This document shows, piece by piece, positions 24,156 to 34,531 of a DNA stretch of 64,000 nucleotides. Source of the DNA: Zygnema cylindricum (taxonomy: Eukaryota; Streptophyta; Zygnematophyceae; Zygnematales; Zygnemataceae); assembly GCA_037447655.1 (NCBI GenBank), contig JBBHKE010000100.1, positions 74,501 to 138,500 on the forward strand. The letters run 5' to 3'. Below the pieces are notes generated by a model. The model did not search any database, was not told the DNA's origin, and was given only the letters and a program-made list of their open reading frames with translations. A program made the translations under genes and the position numbers. How positions within the stretch are numbered: the stretch's first letter is position 1; the number at the start of each line of letters is the position of its first letter.

Positions 24156-24592
24156 TGCAATTTTGTGTCCTCCATTGGACTACAAAATTCAGAAAGCCTC
24201 TAGGTAGTTTTTAACAAACCCACTTTCAGCCACAACCACTACTACCCAAGAAGACAAGTGGACAATCTGATTGCACCCCTGTAAATTTTGGACTCTTTTG
24301 AGTTTGTAGCAAAAGAAATCACTAAAAACGGCTAACCAACGCATTAGTTATAAGGTGGCAAAAATGCCAATTTATACAAACTCTTAAAGAGAGAGGTGGC
24401 TCTTTACTCACAAAAAATTGCTAAATCCTAACCCCTCTCACAACCCCTATCTACTGCATTACGATCGAATCAAATAATTGTACAATACAAAAAGGTACTA
24501 CGGCCGATGTTCTTTCTGTACAACTTGTGTACGACAAGGCCTGTGAGTGGATACGCGTCGACATTTCAGTCGTCCTTATGTTCCCTATAATT
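24156..24592 (-). repeat. Truncated copia LTR (3' part)
   Basis: Minus-strand copia LTR fragment. On the + strand it starts TGCAATTTTGTGTCCTCC, the reverse complement of the family's LTR end, and includes the CTAGGTAG block and a TATA-like region. It stops near 24,592 at a GGAACATAAGGAC block that is mid-LTR in complete copies. There it is fused directly to RT coding sequence, so RNase H and the first half of this LTR are missing. Confidence 0.75.
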
Positions 24593-27500
24593 CTACTGTT
24601 TTCCTTTTCCATCTGAAATTTCTTAAGCATATTTCCGATAGCTTCTTTCTGAGTAAGTCTGATTCTCCTCTTCCCCCTATCTCTTTCCATTTGAATTCCC
24701 AAAATATATTTAGCCTCCCCCAAATCCTTCATCTCAAATATGCTCCTAAGATCTTTCTTTAGCGTATTTGATCTTTTCCATAGACTTACTTAACACCAGC
24801 AAATCATCCTTATAAATTCCAATAAATATCACACTATTTTCATCCTTAAACATATAAATAAAATGGTGAGAACTGATCCTAATATATCCCAGACCGGTGA
24901 GAAACTCATCTAGTTTCTTGTTCTATTGTCTAGGAGCCTACTTCAGTCCATATAAAGACTTTATGAGCCTGCAGACTTTGCTTTCCTCTCATTTCTCTAC
25001 AAAACCCTCTGGCTGCTGCATGAAGGTTTCTTCCTCTAGTTCACCATTGAAGAAGGCGGTCTTGATATCCATCTGGTGAATTTCCATGTCTTCCGCTGCT
25101 GCTAGACTAGCGAGAATCCTTACAGATGGGAAAGGAACCACACGAGCAAAAGTCTCCTCATAATCTATCCCTTTCTTTTTGGGTGAACCCCTTTGCTACC
25201 AGTTGAGCCTTATATCTCTCAATAGTATTATGTGGGTGAGCTTCAGTTTAAATACCCATTTGAAACCGATAAGTTTTCAGTTTGGAAGACAGTTCACTAG
25301 TTCCCAAGTATTCGCTTCGATGATGGAAGTCATCTCATCATTTATGGCTCTGACCCATAGGTCTTTCTTCGGAATGTCCATTGCCTTAGAGTATGACTGA
25401 GGCTCATCTGGGTGAGATAGCTTTGTTACCTTGTAAGCAGCTTGTTTATCTTGTAGTCTTTTGCTGCTCCTCCGTCCTCCCTCGAAGTATGAAGCTGGAA
25501 TGGAGGGAAGTCTTGGATTCCTCCGCACGGTCTCATCAGCTCCCCTATCCATGAAAACCGGTTCTGGCTCCTCATCTTCTCTCTCTTCAGAGTATGTAGA
25601 AATATGAGGAGATTCCGGTATATCTCCCCCATCTTGGATCTCTTCTGAATCTGCAATCACTTTTTCACTTGTGTCCTTTCTAGGAAGATCTAATTCATCC
25701 TCACTCTCGGACTCAAAACTGATTCTGATTTTCTTAGTGTATTTGAAGGGATCAAATGACTTCCCTTCATCCATGACAACTAGGTGTTTTACAAGAATGA
25801 TATCTTCTTTAGCTAAGTCATAGACTCTATATCCTTTGACATCCTCATCGTATCCGACAAAATATCGTGATTTTCGTTTAGCATCTAGTTGCCAGTTTTT
25901 CTTATCTATGTCAAGACTGTTAACATGGCTACCGAATACTTTCAAGTGAGAGATATTTGGTTCCCTTCCAAACAATCTCTCATAAGGTGTCATTCCTTTG
26001 ACGGCTGCAGTGAGGACTCTATTCTTAATGTAGTTAGCACAGTTCATGGCTTATGCCCAAAATCTTCTTCCTATTTTCTTATCTGCCAACATACTACACA
26101 CACTATCTCCCAAAGTCTGATTCAACCTCTCAGCTACCCCATTTTGTTCTGGATTATTTGGTACAGTTTTCTGATGCTGAACTCCCTCATCTCTCAAGTA
26201 TTCTTCAAACTGGTTTGAGGTGTACTCTCCCCCATTAGCAATTGCTATTCTCTTAATGGGGGTTCCGTGCAACTTTTAACTCCAGGCTTAGTATTCTTTG
26301 AAGTACTTTCGTGTTTCAGACTTTGTTTTCAAGAAGTAGACTCTAGAATATATGGACCAATCATCAGTAATTATCAGCATAAACCTTTTCCCCCTAACCA
26401 AAGGTACTCTTGGTGGTCCCCAGATATATGTGTGGACCAGATGTAGTACTTTCTCACCTCTATATGTGGCAGTTTTGGGAAAAAGAAGTCTGTGAGCTTT
26501 ACCTTGGGCACAGCCACTACAATCATCCATCATTTCATTATCCCCTAACTGAATGCCTTCTACTACACCTAGCTTCTTCATTTCCCTCAGCCTATCAAAA
26601 TGCACATGCCCCAACCGCTTATGCCAGATCATCAAGCTCGAGACACCACCACATTAAGTACTCTTCTTTTCATTGCTCAAGTTAAGCCTAAACATTCCTT
26701 GGCTACCCTTATCTGTTGTGAATTAGACTTTATCACCGTACTTAGCTGTAAAGACTCGCTTTCTAGTGAAGGTATCAAAATCCTTGTCATCTTATACAGA
26801 AGTATACTCAAGATTTTTACTCAGCTGAGGAATGTAGAGCACATCTGAGAAAGTGAGTACAGAAGTCTTACCCTCCACTATAACTTTCAGATCTACCGAC
26901 CCCATTAGATTTGTGGTAACAACTCTCCCATCCCCATACTGTATTTCTACAGTAGGGATCTTTCTTAGCTTAGTGAAGAGGTGCTTGTCACGGCATATAT
27001 GTATGGATGCATTTGAATCGATGATCCATCCTTCCTCTGGAGCTTCGCGAATGGCTCCAAGAGCACACTTCTGTTTCCGAGGAATCTCCTTCTCCTCCAA
27101 ATTCTCGTCAAGGAGAAGCTCCCCATCCTCTTCCTCCGAAAACATGTCCTCCTTAGTCTCTCCTTTCACTCGTGTGACCACAAGTGCCTTCTTCTTCCCT
27201 CGGAAGAACCCCCTCCACGGTTGTCTTCGAGCCTCAACTCCGACAGCTTGATGCAATCAGCTATCAAGTGTCTCGGCTTTTTGCAGAAATGGCAACGACC
27301 TTTTGGAGGCGTGTATTCTCCAGATTTATCCCCTTTGAAGCTGTTGTACGGATTCTTTGAATCCTTTCTCCACCTGTATGTTCCGGCACCTAGAGCTTGA
27401 ACGCTCTTTCCTCCTCTGCGGATCTCGAAGGTGTTATCTTCTAAGACTACCATTCAGACCACGGTGTTCCACTTGAAAGAACTATCATCCATTTTTTGCA

Positions 27501-28170
27501 CTCGGTACATTATGTTTTCATACTCCTTTGGCAGCTTCATGATGAGAGTGTTAACTTTCATTTTCATTGTGCCTGTCCATCCGACACTCTCCATCTCCAT
27601 ATAAAGGCAAGAGAGATCATTACAATAGTCTAACATCTTCTTTCTTTTGTAAGTATAACTCCCTAACCTTTGCTCCACCAGTTGGAGCTCTTGAATGGTA
27701 CTAGCTTTATAGATCTCCACTAAAGTCATCCACAACTCCTCTGCGTTCAAGATGTGAAGATGAGAGGTCGCCAAAGCTTGAGTGAGGTGTCTCAGAATGA
27801 AATGCCTGGCATTCATGTTCGTGTACTCCCACATTTGGATATTGATTTCCTCGGTTTTCACGACCACCGCTCCAGGTGCCGTGGCAACTAGAGTAAGAGG
27901 TGTCCCTTTTCCTTTCTCTTTTTCAGAGACACTGCTCTCCCCATCGTCTGTCTCCTCCGTTTGAGCAGGTGCTGCTGCAGAAAACCTCACTCCATCAAAC
28001 CCTAATGGAGTCCTCGAGATGGACGTTTCACTCGTCCACTGACGATACCCCAATATCGTTTCTCACACAATGCCCCTGTCATCATGGCTTCCCAGTAAAT
28101 GAACCCAGATTCCGTTGAAGATGGGCACCCTAGAGGGTGGGCCCATAACCTGTAATTTTGTGTCCCCCAT
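24593..28170 (-). pseudogene. Ty1/copia gag-pol pseudogene (element E4)
   Basis: Minus strand. Gag starts at 28,170 inside the 5' LTR (MGDTKLQVMGPPS...), has one early break, then stays open over 28,053-27,454. A zinc knuckle lies at about 27,245-27,300. Protease (27,256-26,792) has DSN in place of DSG. GAG-pre-integrase is at about 26,635-26,500 (HKRLGHVHFD, CSGCAQGKAH). Two integrase acid residues are lost: HTY for HTD, and IANGG for SDNGG. 26,047-25,277 is a 256-codon open stretch with integrase C-terminus and linker. RT follows in pieces (25,276-24,593, with remnants of AIYKDDLL near 24,810). RT is cut after the MEKENS segment and fused to LTR. No RNase H. Confidence 0.85.
28136..28149 (-). 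other. Half-tRNA-Met primer-binding site of E4
   Basis: On the minus strand GTTATGGGCCCACC follows the LTR end ATTACA, with one extra G that extends the match to the plant initiator tRNA-Met anticodon arm to 15 nt. Same site as at 8,149, 41,386, 48,905 and 62,167. Confidence 0.8.
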
Positions 28171-29150
28171 TGGATCACTGAATTCAGGAAGCCTCTTGAT
28201 AGCTTTTGGCAAGCCCTCTTTCAATTTAGATGACTGCTACCCAAGCAGGCAAATAGACAATCTGACTGCAACCCTCTGTAGTCTGGACTCCCTTAAGTTC
28301 ACAGAAAAAAATAATCAATGAAAATGCCCAACCAGGCAATTAATTATCAAATGGCAAAGATGTCAATATTTGTACTAGCTTGTTGGGAGAGAGGCGGCTA
28401 CTTCCTCAATCCTCTAAGTCCTAAACCCCTCTCACGACCCCTATCTACTAAAGTAGGAACCAATCATAAGACTGTATAGTACAAAAAGGTACTATAGCCG
28501 ATGTAGTTTCTGTACGGCTGGTGAACGACAAGGTCATGGAGGGGACGTCTTTCTCCTTTGGACTTGTCCTCATGCTCCCTTGGATTCGTGCTTCCCAATG
28601 ATATCTTGCTACGTGTCGACAAGTCATGTGACATCCGAAAACCGCCAAGACGACCATTCAGGGATCACGGCGATGATGCGGGCCATTCGATCCAAACCGG
28701 CATTAAATGTTCGCTGTCCAAAATAACAAATGTCTGGTATATTTATTTCGTACGCACCAAATCCCAACTAGTTCCTATGTCATTAATTTGTTATTTCGTT
28801 AATCGGATTAATGATGTAGTTAATATTTAAATAGCTATCAAACCCTGTGTATCATAACGGACTATTACGACACTCCAGCAAGAGCTGACGGCTATGCCTC
28901 GCTCTGCCGGTTGGAGGTTCGAGACCTGCCGGACTCAACCTTTTTGTTTAGTGTGTTTTAGGTCACTCCTTAGTCCTGCCTATGGAGCTGAGGCAGCCAT
29001 AGCTCCAACGCCCTCTCTCTCCTTCAGTGATTAGAACAAGTATGGGGGCTAGAGAGAGAAGGTGGAGGCAGGCTGCCAGTGCTTTTCTTTTAGCTAATTA
29101 AACTAATTAATACTTAGAAAATACCTCCCCTAAATCTAGTGATTTCAACG
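28151..29150 (-). repeat. 5' LTR of copia element E4
   Basis: 1,000 bp. On the minus strand it ends GACACAAAATTACA before the primer site; its start is CGTTGAAATCAC, a one-base decay of TGTTGAAATC. The usual CCATGGCT block and tRNA-T-arm-like segment (GGAGGTTCGAGACC, near 28,913) are present. Outside it the + strand continues as pol of another copia copy. That does not match the sequence at the element's left end, so the two ends no longer flank one insertion site. Confidence 0.82.
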
Positions 29151-29565
29151 ATTTTGTGGGATATGATGAGGATGTCAAGGGATATAGAGTCTAAGACTTA
29201 GCTAAACAAGATATCATTCTGGTAAAGCACCTAGTTGTCATAGATGAAGGGAAGTCATTTGATCCCTTCAAATATACCAAGAAGATAAGAATCAGTTTTT
29301 AATCCAAGAGTTAGGAAGAATCGGATCTTCTTGAAGGGATTAAGTGAAAAAGTGATTACACATTCAGAGTAGATGCCACATAGTGGAGATATACCGGAAT
29401 CTCCCCATATCCCTATACACTACGAAGAGCTTGAGAAGGAGGAGCCGAAACCGGCTTCAACGGATGGGGGATCTGATGAGACAGTGAGGAGGAACCCGAC
29501 ACTTCCCTCCATTCTAGCTTCAGACTTTGAGGGAGGACAAAGAAGCAGCAAAATGCTATAGGAAA
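29151..29565 (+). pseudogene. Copia integrase-linker fragment
   Basis: Plus-strand fragment reading FVGYDEDVKGYRV, LAKQDIILVKHLVV, DEGKSFDPFKYTKKIRISF and then an acidic linker (29,373-29,561) ending EGGQRSSKML. This is the region between integrase and RT of the main copia family. It has several stops. 29,566-29,726 shows no gene, only a short stretch like copia LTR (CATACTTGTCGTAGTCACT). Confidence 0.75.
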
Positions 29566-29726
29566 AACATGTCGCTTTATTGTTTTGTCGGATGGTTTGT
29601 CTAAGTCATCCATACTTGTCGTAGTCACTGGAAGACTAAGATGGCCATAGCTATTTAAACTTTAAAGGAGACACGTAGAAGGGGAGCTGCGTAAGTAGCC
29701 AAGGAGACAGGATGAAATGGAGTATG

Positions 29727-30513
29727 TGTTCAATTTTGTGGGCCTCACTCATCTTGCAACAATCTAGCTTCACAAAGAAAAAACTCTCTCACAGGTCACT
29801 CAAGAATCTTCCGAAGCCACAAAGAATTCACTCACAAAGTAAAAGCACACTTGCTCAAATTTTCCTCACAAGAAGAATCACTTTATTATCTCCAAGTTCT
29901 CTTTACAAGGCCTCACTTATCTTGGTATCTCAACTCACACACAGTTACAATGCTTTCTCACTATAGGGACTCTTACTATCTCTTCAACTATGGTCACAAC
30001 CAATTCTCGAATTGTATTGATTTGTCTACTTCTCCTACTTCATATATACTCTTTTCTACTCTACCCTTCTAGACATTCTAGACATTTCTAGCTCTAACTT
30101 ATTGACAAGTGTCCTTCTCGTGGCTCTCCACGTCACAAGAACCTAATAGACATGTCCCCGAAACTCGTGGCTCTCCACGTCACAAGAACCTACTAGACAT
30201 GTCCCCGAAACTCCAAGGAAACACTTAGGAACCACCTCGGAAAAGTCCATACCGTTTCCTGTGGAACCTTCTAGAAGCTTCTGCTTTGCACGCCTGTAAC
30301 TTTTGATCTACGTATCCAAATCTTGCTCTCTATAGCTCGTTCGAAAGCTCTTTCTCTGTAGATAAAGATCGTCTGGTCGCGTGCTCGATTTAACCATTTA
30401 ACAAGAAAGTTATTCCACTTTGCACTTCTGCACTGTGCTTCTCCATTGCGCCACTGCGCTCTCTCCCTTTAATGCACTATCTTCTGAACTAACTTAGGAT
30501 TACTTTCTCAACA
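29727..30513 (-). repeat. 3' LTR of C3
   Basis: 787 bp. Plus-strand ends TGTTCAATTT and TTCTCAACA; the first is a one-base change from TGTTGAATTT. The minus-strand TATA-like AGTATATATG lies near 30,041-30,050. It holds a ~50-bp tandem duplication near 30,116-30,210 (CTCGTGGCTCTCCACGTCAC twice). It retains the segment deleted in the other LTR (about 30,362-30,395). Confidence 0.92.
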
Positions 30514-30522
30514 CCCCCTCTT
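30514..30522 (-). other. Polypurine tract of C3
   Basis: On the minus strand AAGAGGGGG lies directly before the 3' LTR (TGTTGAG...). This is the expected position for the plus-strand primer. Confidence 0.7.
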
Positions 30523-30536
30523 AATCATTAGTTAGT

Positions 30537-32336
30537 TCAATGATGACTTACAAGTCCAAATAACTCATTACACAAATTTACTTTCTCTCTTGAGATTGCC
30601 TTTGTCAAACTATCCGCCGCTTGCATGCTCGTATGCACATACTCAAATTTTATCTCTTTACTTTCAACATATTCTCTAACAAAATGAAATTGAATGTCAA
30701 TATGCTTTGTGCGAGCATGATAAACGGGATTTTTCATGAGAGCAATACTTCCTTGATTATCCGAGTATATCACCGTTGTTCCTTGCTCGAATCCCGCCTC
30801 TTTAAAGAACGCCCTTAACCATATGGCTTCCTTCGTAGCGTGTGTTGCTGCCATATATTCGGCTTCCGTGCTCGATAGGGCAACCGTCCTTTGTCTTCGG
30901 GAGCTCCAACTTATTGCTGCGCCTCCGCATGTAAAAACATATCCGGTCGTGCTTCGCCGTGTGTCTTCGTCGCCTCCCCAATCTGAGTCGACATATCCGG
31001 TGAATTCTACGGATTCTCCTCTCTTGAATTTTAAACCGAAATTCACCGTTCCTTTGAGGTAACGCAAAATTCTTTTCACGGCTTGCCAATGTATAATTCC
31101 CGGATTCTCCATGAATTGGGAAACACTCCCAACCGCCGCAGCCAAATCCGGTCTCGTTGCTACCATCAAATACATCAAGCTCCCGACCGCTTCTCGATAC
31201 GGTACTTCCTTCATTTGCTCCCTTTCGTCCTCGTTCGTTGGACACATATTTTTCGTGAGCTTCAGCCCCGTGTCCATTGGTGTGCTCACCGGCTTGCAAT
31301 TCTCCATATTAAATCGCTTGAGGACTTCTCTCGCGTACTTCTCTTGGTGCATGGTCACCTCGCCTTTCTCTTTATCAATATCCACTTTAATTCCCAACAA
31401 ATAATTAGTTTCTCCTAAATCACTCATTTCAAACTTACTTTTGAGAAACCTTTTAACTTTCAAAATTTCATCATCGAGATAACCAAAGATGTTCACATCA
31501 TCCACATAGATAGACACAATTGTGAGAGATTTTCCTACTCCACGCTTATACACCGCTCTATCCGTCTCAAATCTCTCAAAGCCTTCCTTTTTCATTTCAC
31601 CGTCGATACGGTGATTCCAACACCGTGGTCCTTGTTTAAGACCATAGAGAGGCTTCTTTAACTTGCACACAAGGTCCTCCTCTCCCTTCTTCACCATGCC
31701 TTCCGGTTGCTCCATATAAATTTCCTCGTCAAGCTCTCCATTGAGGAACGCCGTCTTCACGTCCATTTGATGCATCTTCATGCCCTCCAATGCGGCAATC
31801 GCGACCAAACTCCTTAAGCTTGAAAATTTCACAACCGGTGCAAAAGTTTCATTGTAGTCAATCCCCTCCTTTTGGGAATATCCCTTCGCGACTAAACGGG
31901 CTTTGTAACGCTCCACGGTCCCGTCCGCCTTCCTCTTAATTTTGTAGACCCATTTGCAACCGACAATATTTTTCCCCTCCGGTCTTGGGACGAGTTCCCA
32001 CGTGTCATTGTCATAGAGACTCCTCATTTCGTCGTCCATAGCCGCCCTCCATTTTTGTGCTTCGGCACACGTAATCGCCTCTTGAAAACTCTGCGGCTCC
32101 TCCTCTTCCGTAAGAAAACAATATGCAAATCCGGCAAATTCCTCATTCACACCACCAAGTCTCGTAGCGGTTAATCTCTTTGGTGTTGTTCTCACTCTTC
32201 CGGATCTCCTCGGTGCCTGCGGGCTTGTTTCCGGAGTTGAATTTGCCTCATCCGTCTCGGGTGGAGTGCTAGTCGAACTCGAAGGACTTGCTTCTTCTTC
32301 CACCTCCACCTCCTCTTCATGCTCCTTAATTTCCAT
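30537..32336 (-). CDS. Copia C3 pol, RT and RNase H part
   Basis: 599 codons, open throughout. The first ~60 residues are an acidic, Ser/Thr/Pro-rich linker. RT begins around the NDTWELVPRPEGKNIVGCKWV block, with KARLVAKGYSQKEGIDY, FLNGELDEEIYMEQPEG, and catalytic YVDD at 31,497-31,508. RNase H follows with the DSDWGGD, SSTEAEY and SDNQG motifs that carry its acidic residues, then HIDIQFHFVRE and SLTKAI near the C-terminus. The first Met is probably not a real start: this is the downstream part of one polyprotein, separated from the upstream frame by the frameshift near 32,425. RT and RNase H look complete. Acts in cytoplasmic virus-like particles to make cDNA. Confidence 0.93.
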   Translation of the reverse strand: MEIKEHEEEVEVEEEASPSSSTSTPPETDEANSTPETSPQAPRRSGRVRTTPKRLTATRLGGVNEEFAGFAYCFLTEEEEPQSFQEAITCAEAQKWRAAMDDEMRSLYDNDTWELVPRPEGKNIVGCKWVYKIKRKADGTVERYKARLVAKGYSQKEGIDYNETFAPVVKFSSLRSLVAIAALEGMKMHQMDVKTAFLNGELDEEIYMEQPEGMVKKGEEDLVCKLKKPLYGLKQGPRCWNHRIDGEMKKEGFERFETDRAVYKRGVGKSLTIVSIYVDDVNIFGYLDDEILKVKRFLKSKFEMSDLGETNYLLGIKVDIDKEKGEVTMHQEKYAREVLKRFNMENCKPVSTPMDTGLKLTKNMCPTNEDEREQMKEVPYREAVGSLMYLMVATRPDLAAAVGSVSQFMENPGIIHWQAVKRILRYLKGTVNFGLKFKRGESVEFTGYVDSDWGGDEDTRRSTTGYVFTCGGAAISWSSRRQRTVALSSTEAEYMAATHATKEAIWLRAFFKEAGFEQGTTVIYSDNQGSIALMKNPVYHARTKHIDIQFHFVREYVESKEIKFEYVHTSMQAADSLTKAISREKVNLCNELFGLVSHH

Positions 32337-34531
32337 ATCCTCAAATGACTCCTCTTTAGCCTCTTGTTTTTCATGGACAATAACATCTCGGCTTGATACG
32401 ACCTTTTGCTTTTTCGTATCCCAAAGCGATACGCCTTTCTCGCCGCATCATATCCAACGAAAACTCCCGTCCAACTTTTCTTATCAAACTTCTTTCGCTT
32501 TTGTGAAGGAATAAATACGCTCGCTTTGCATCCGAACACTCGCAAGTGTTGCACACTCGGCTTGTAGCCACTCCATGCCTCCTCGGGGGTAACGTCTTCT
32601 AAGTTTGCGCTTGGTGACCGATTCTTAACATGCACGGTGCAATAAATCGCCTCGGCCCAAAATGACTTGTCGAGGTCCGCCGAGTGGACCATAGCTCGTG
32701 CACCCTCCACCAACGTTCGGTTTAATCTTTCGGCCACTCCGTTTTGTTGCGGGCTATAAGGGGTAGTAAATTCTTGCCGAATTCCCTCCTTCTTACAAAA
32801 CGACTTAAAAACTCCTGAGGTGTATTCTCCGCCGTTGTCGGATCGTAGCGCCTTCACCTTCTTTTCGGAATATTTCTCGGCTTCGGCCTTAAACTCCTTA
32901 AACTTCTCGAGAGCTTCCCGTTTCTCCCTCATGAAGTAAATCCACACTTTCCTCGTACAATCGTCCGTGAAAGTGATGAAATATTTACTCCCTCCAAGAC
33001 TCCTTGGGTGCGGTCCACTTATGTCCGTGTGGACAAGCTCAAGCTTCTCCCGAGTTCTTCTCTCCTCCGTGCGTTTAAACGGCTCTCTATGTTGTTTCCC
33101 CTCCAAACAACCGTCACACACCCCCGTTAGAGTTCCACTAACTCCTTCAAGCCCCTTCACCATTTTCTTCTCAATTAACTTCTTTAAGTTGGCCTCTCCT
33201 AAATGCGCAAACCTTTTATGCCATAAACTAAAGGACTTTAACTCACTTGAATTTCCCTCGGCAATAAATGATCCCCCTCTCACTCTTGGTATCCTTACTC
33301 TTAACTTAAATAAATTCCCTTCCGCTATTCCTTCACCTTTTACTCTACCCGTGCTCTCTTCAATAATCTCACACCTATACTTCTCTTTAAATACAACTCT
33401 ATGTCCAAACTTCACGGCATGGATCACACTAAATAAATTCTTCTTTAATTGCGGAGTATAAAACACATTTTTCAAAGTGACTCGGTTTATACCTCTACCC
33501 GTGGGTAAATCTACTCTCACATCACCCTCCATATTTAGCTCTAAAGACTCATTATTAGCAACAATAATTCTTTTTGGTGTATCCAATTTAGTGAGAGTTA
33601 CAAACAACGACTTTTCATTACACATATGATGCGTTGCTCCCGAGTCTACAATCCAATCACTTGAACTTCCCTTCTTCTCCACCAGATTTGCTTGTTGAAG
33701 TTCCACGGTCATCGCGTTGCCTTTCTTGTGTTTGCACTCATACGCTCGATGACCCTCCTTTCCGCAATTGTAGCATGCCGTTGAGCTCCCTCCCTTCGGC
33801 CTCTCATTTGCCTTCTTCGATAGTCGGCAATTCTTCGCCATGTGACCCGCTTTGCCGCAATTGTAGCACTTCCTCATAGTAGTGCTCTTGCGTCCTTTTG
33901 TGAAAAGCGCCGAATCTCCCGACTCCTCACTTTCTCCATGCTTGAGGTCGAGCTCCTCTTGTAGTAGCCAACTTACGACGTACTCCAACTTTAACTTCTC
34001 TTGTGATTTTAACGCCGTCACGAGCATTTTATATTCACTTGGGAGTCTCCTCAATAACGTAAGCACCAGGTCTTCTTCGTCTTGTTTCTTTACGACCGCG
34101 GTTAGTTGCTCCGCAAGCTCCTTAAGTCGATTCACGTGCGTTTGAATCGAGTCCGTCTCCTTCATCTTAAAGGTGGCAAGTTTCTCCTTTAATTGCAACA
34201 CATTTGCCGTTCCACTATCTTCATACACCTTGAGCAAGGTGTCCCACATCCCCTTTGCCGAATCGCATCCTAAAATGTGGGATACTTGAGTGTCGTCAAG
34301 ACTCAACAAAATGTAACCTTTGGCCTCTTCCTCCTTTCCTTGCCACACCACAAGCTCGTCTTGTGCCGCCGGTGCCGGGTCGGTTCCATCAACGTGTCCC
34401 CATAGTTTCTTCATCTTGAGCACTTGCTTAATTTTCGCTTTCCATATGTGGAAATTTGCTCCAGCAAACTTGGAGAACTTAATGGCTTCGTTTGCTTTGA
34501 TACCATGTTGAATTTTGTGGGCCTCACTCAT
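32192..34531 (-). CDS. Copia C3 gag, protease and integrase part
   Basis: About 779 codons from the ATG at 34,531 (MSEAHKIQHGIKANEAIKF). This ATG lies inside the 5' LTR, and the frame reads through the primer site. Gag occupies roughly the first 200 residues. Two zinc knuckles follow, CYNCGKAGHMAKNC and CYNCGKEGHRAYEC. Protease has DSGATHHMC. GAG-pre-integrase is LWHKRFAHLG...CDGCLEGKQH. The integrase core has HTD, SDNGGEY and NGVAERLNRT, so all three acidic residues are present. The frame fails after FVGYDAARKAYR: a one-base loss near 32,421-32,430 shifts it, and the remaining ~75 residues are out of frame. Everything before looks functional. Confidence 0.93.
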   Translation of the reverse strand: MSEAHKIQHGIKANEAIKFSKFAGANFHIWKAKIKQVLKMKKLWGHVDGTDPAPAAQDELVVWQGKEEEAKGYILLSLDDTQVSHILGCDSAKGMWDTLLKVYEDSGTANVLQLKEKLATFKMKETDSIQTHVNRLKELAEQLTAVVKKQDEEDLVLTLLRRLPSEYKMLVTALKSQEKLKLEYVVSWLLQEELDLKHGESEESGDSALFTKGRKSTTMRKCYNCGKAGHMAKNCRLSKKANERPKGGSSTACYNCGKEGHRAYECKHKKGNAMTVELQQANLVEKKGSSSDWIVDSGATHHMCNEKSLFVTLTKLDTPKRIIVANNESLELNMEGDVRVDLPTGRGINRVTLKNVFYTPQLKKNLFSVIHAVKFGHRVVFKEKYRCEIIEESTGRVKGEGIAEGNLFKLRVRIPRVRGGSFIAEGNSSELKSFSLWHKRFAHLGEANLKKLIEKKMVKGLEGVSGTLTGVCDGCLEGKQHREPFKRTEERRTREKLELVHTDISGPHPRSLGGSKYFITFTDDCTRKVWIYFMREKREALEKFKEFKAEAEKYSEKKVKALRSDNGGEYTSGVFKSFCKKEGIRQEFTTPYSPQQNGVAERLNRTLVEGARAMVHSADLDKSFWAEAIYCTVHVKNRSPSANLEDVTPEEAWSGYKPSVQHLRVFGCKASVFIPSQKRKKFDKKSWTGVFVGYDAARKAYRFGIRKSKRSYQAEMLLSMKNKRLKRSHLRIWKLRSMKRRWRWKKKQVLRVRLALHPRRMRQIQLRKQARRHRGDPEE
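34494..34505 (-). other. Primer-binding site of C3 (tRNA-Met 3' end)
   Basis: Minus strand TGGTATCAAAGC directly follows the 5' LTR (…TTCAACA). It differs by one base from the common plant copia site TGGTATCAGAGC, complementary to the 3' end of initiator tRNA-Met. This contrasts with the half-tRNA site of the other copia family in this window. Confidence 0.92.

Noticed and set aside
28900-28945. Genuine tRNA gene
   Set aside because: Only the T-arm-like part is present. No acceptor stem or complete cloverleaf could be drawn, and the segment repeats at a fixed place in LTRs.
30802-31299. 165-codon open frame on the minus strand
   Set aside because: Out-of-frame shadow of the C3 RT-RNase H coding region on the same strand; no own motifs.
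32967-33461. 164-codon plus-strand open frame
   Set aside because: Antisense to C3 integrase; composition follows from the real gene on the other strand.
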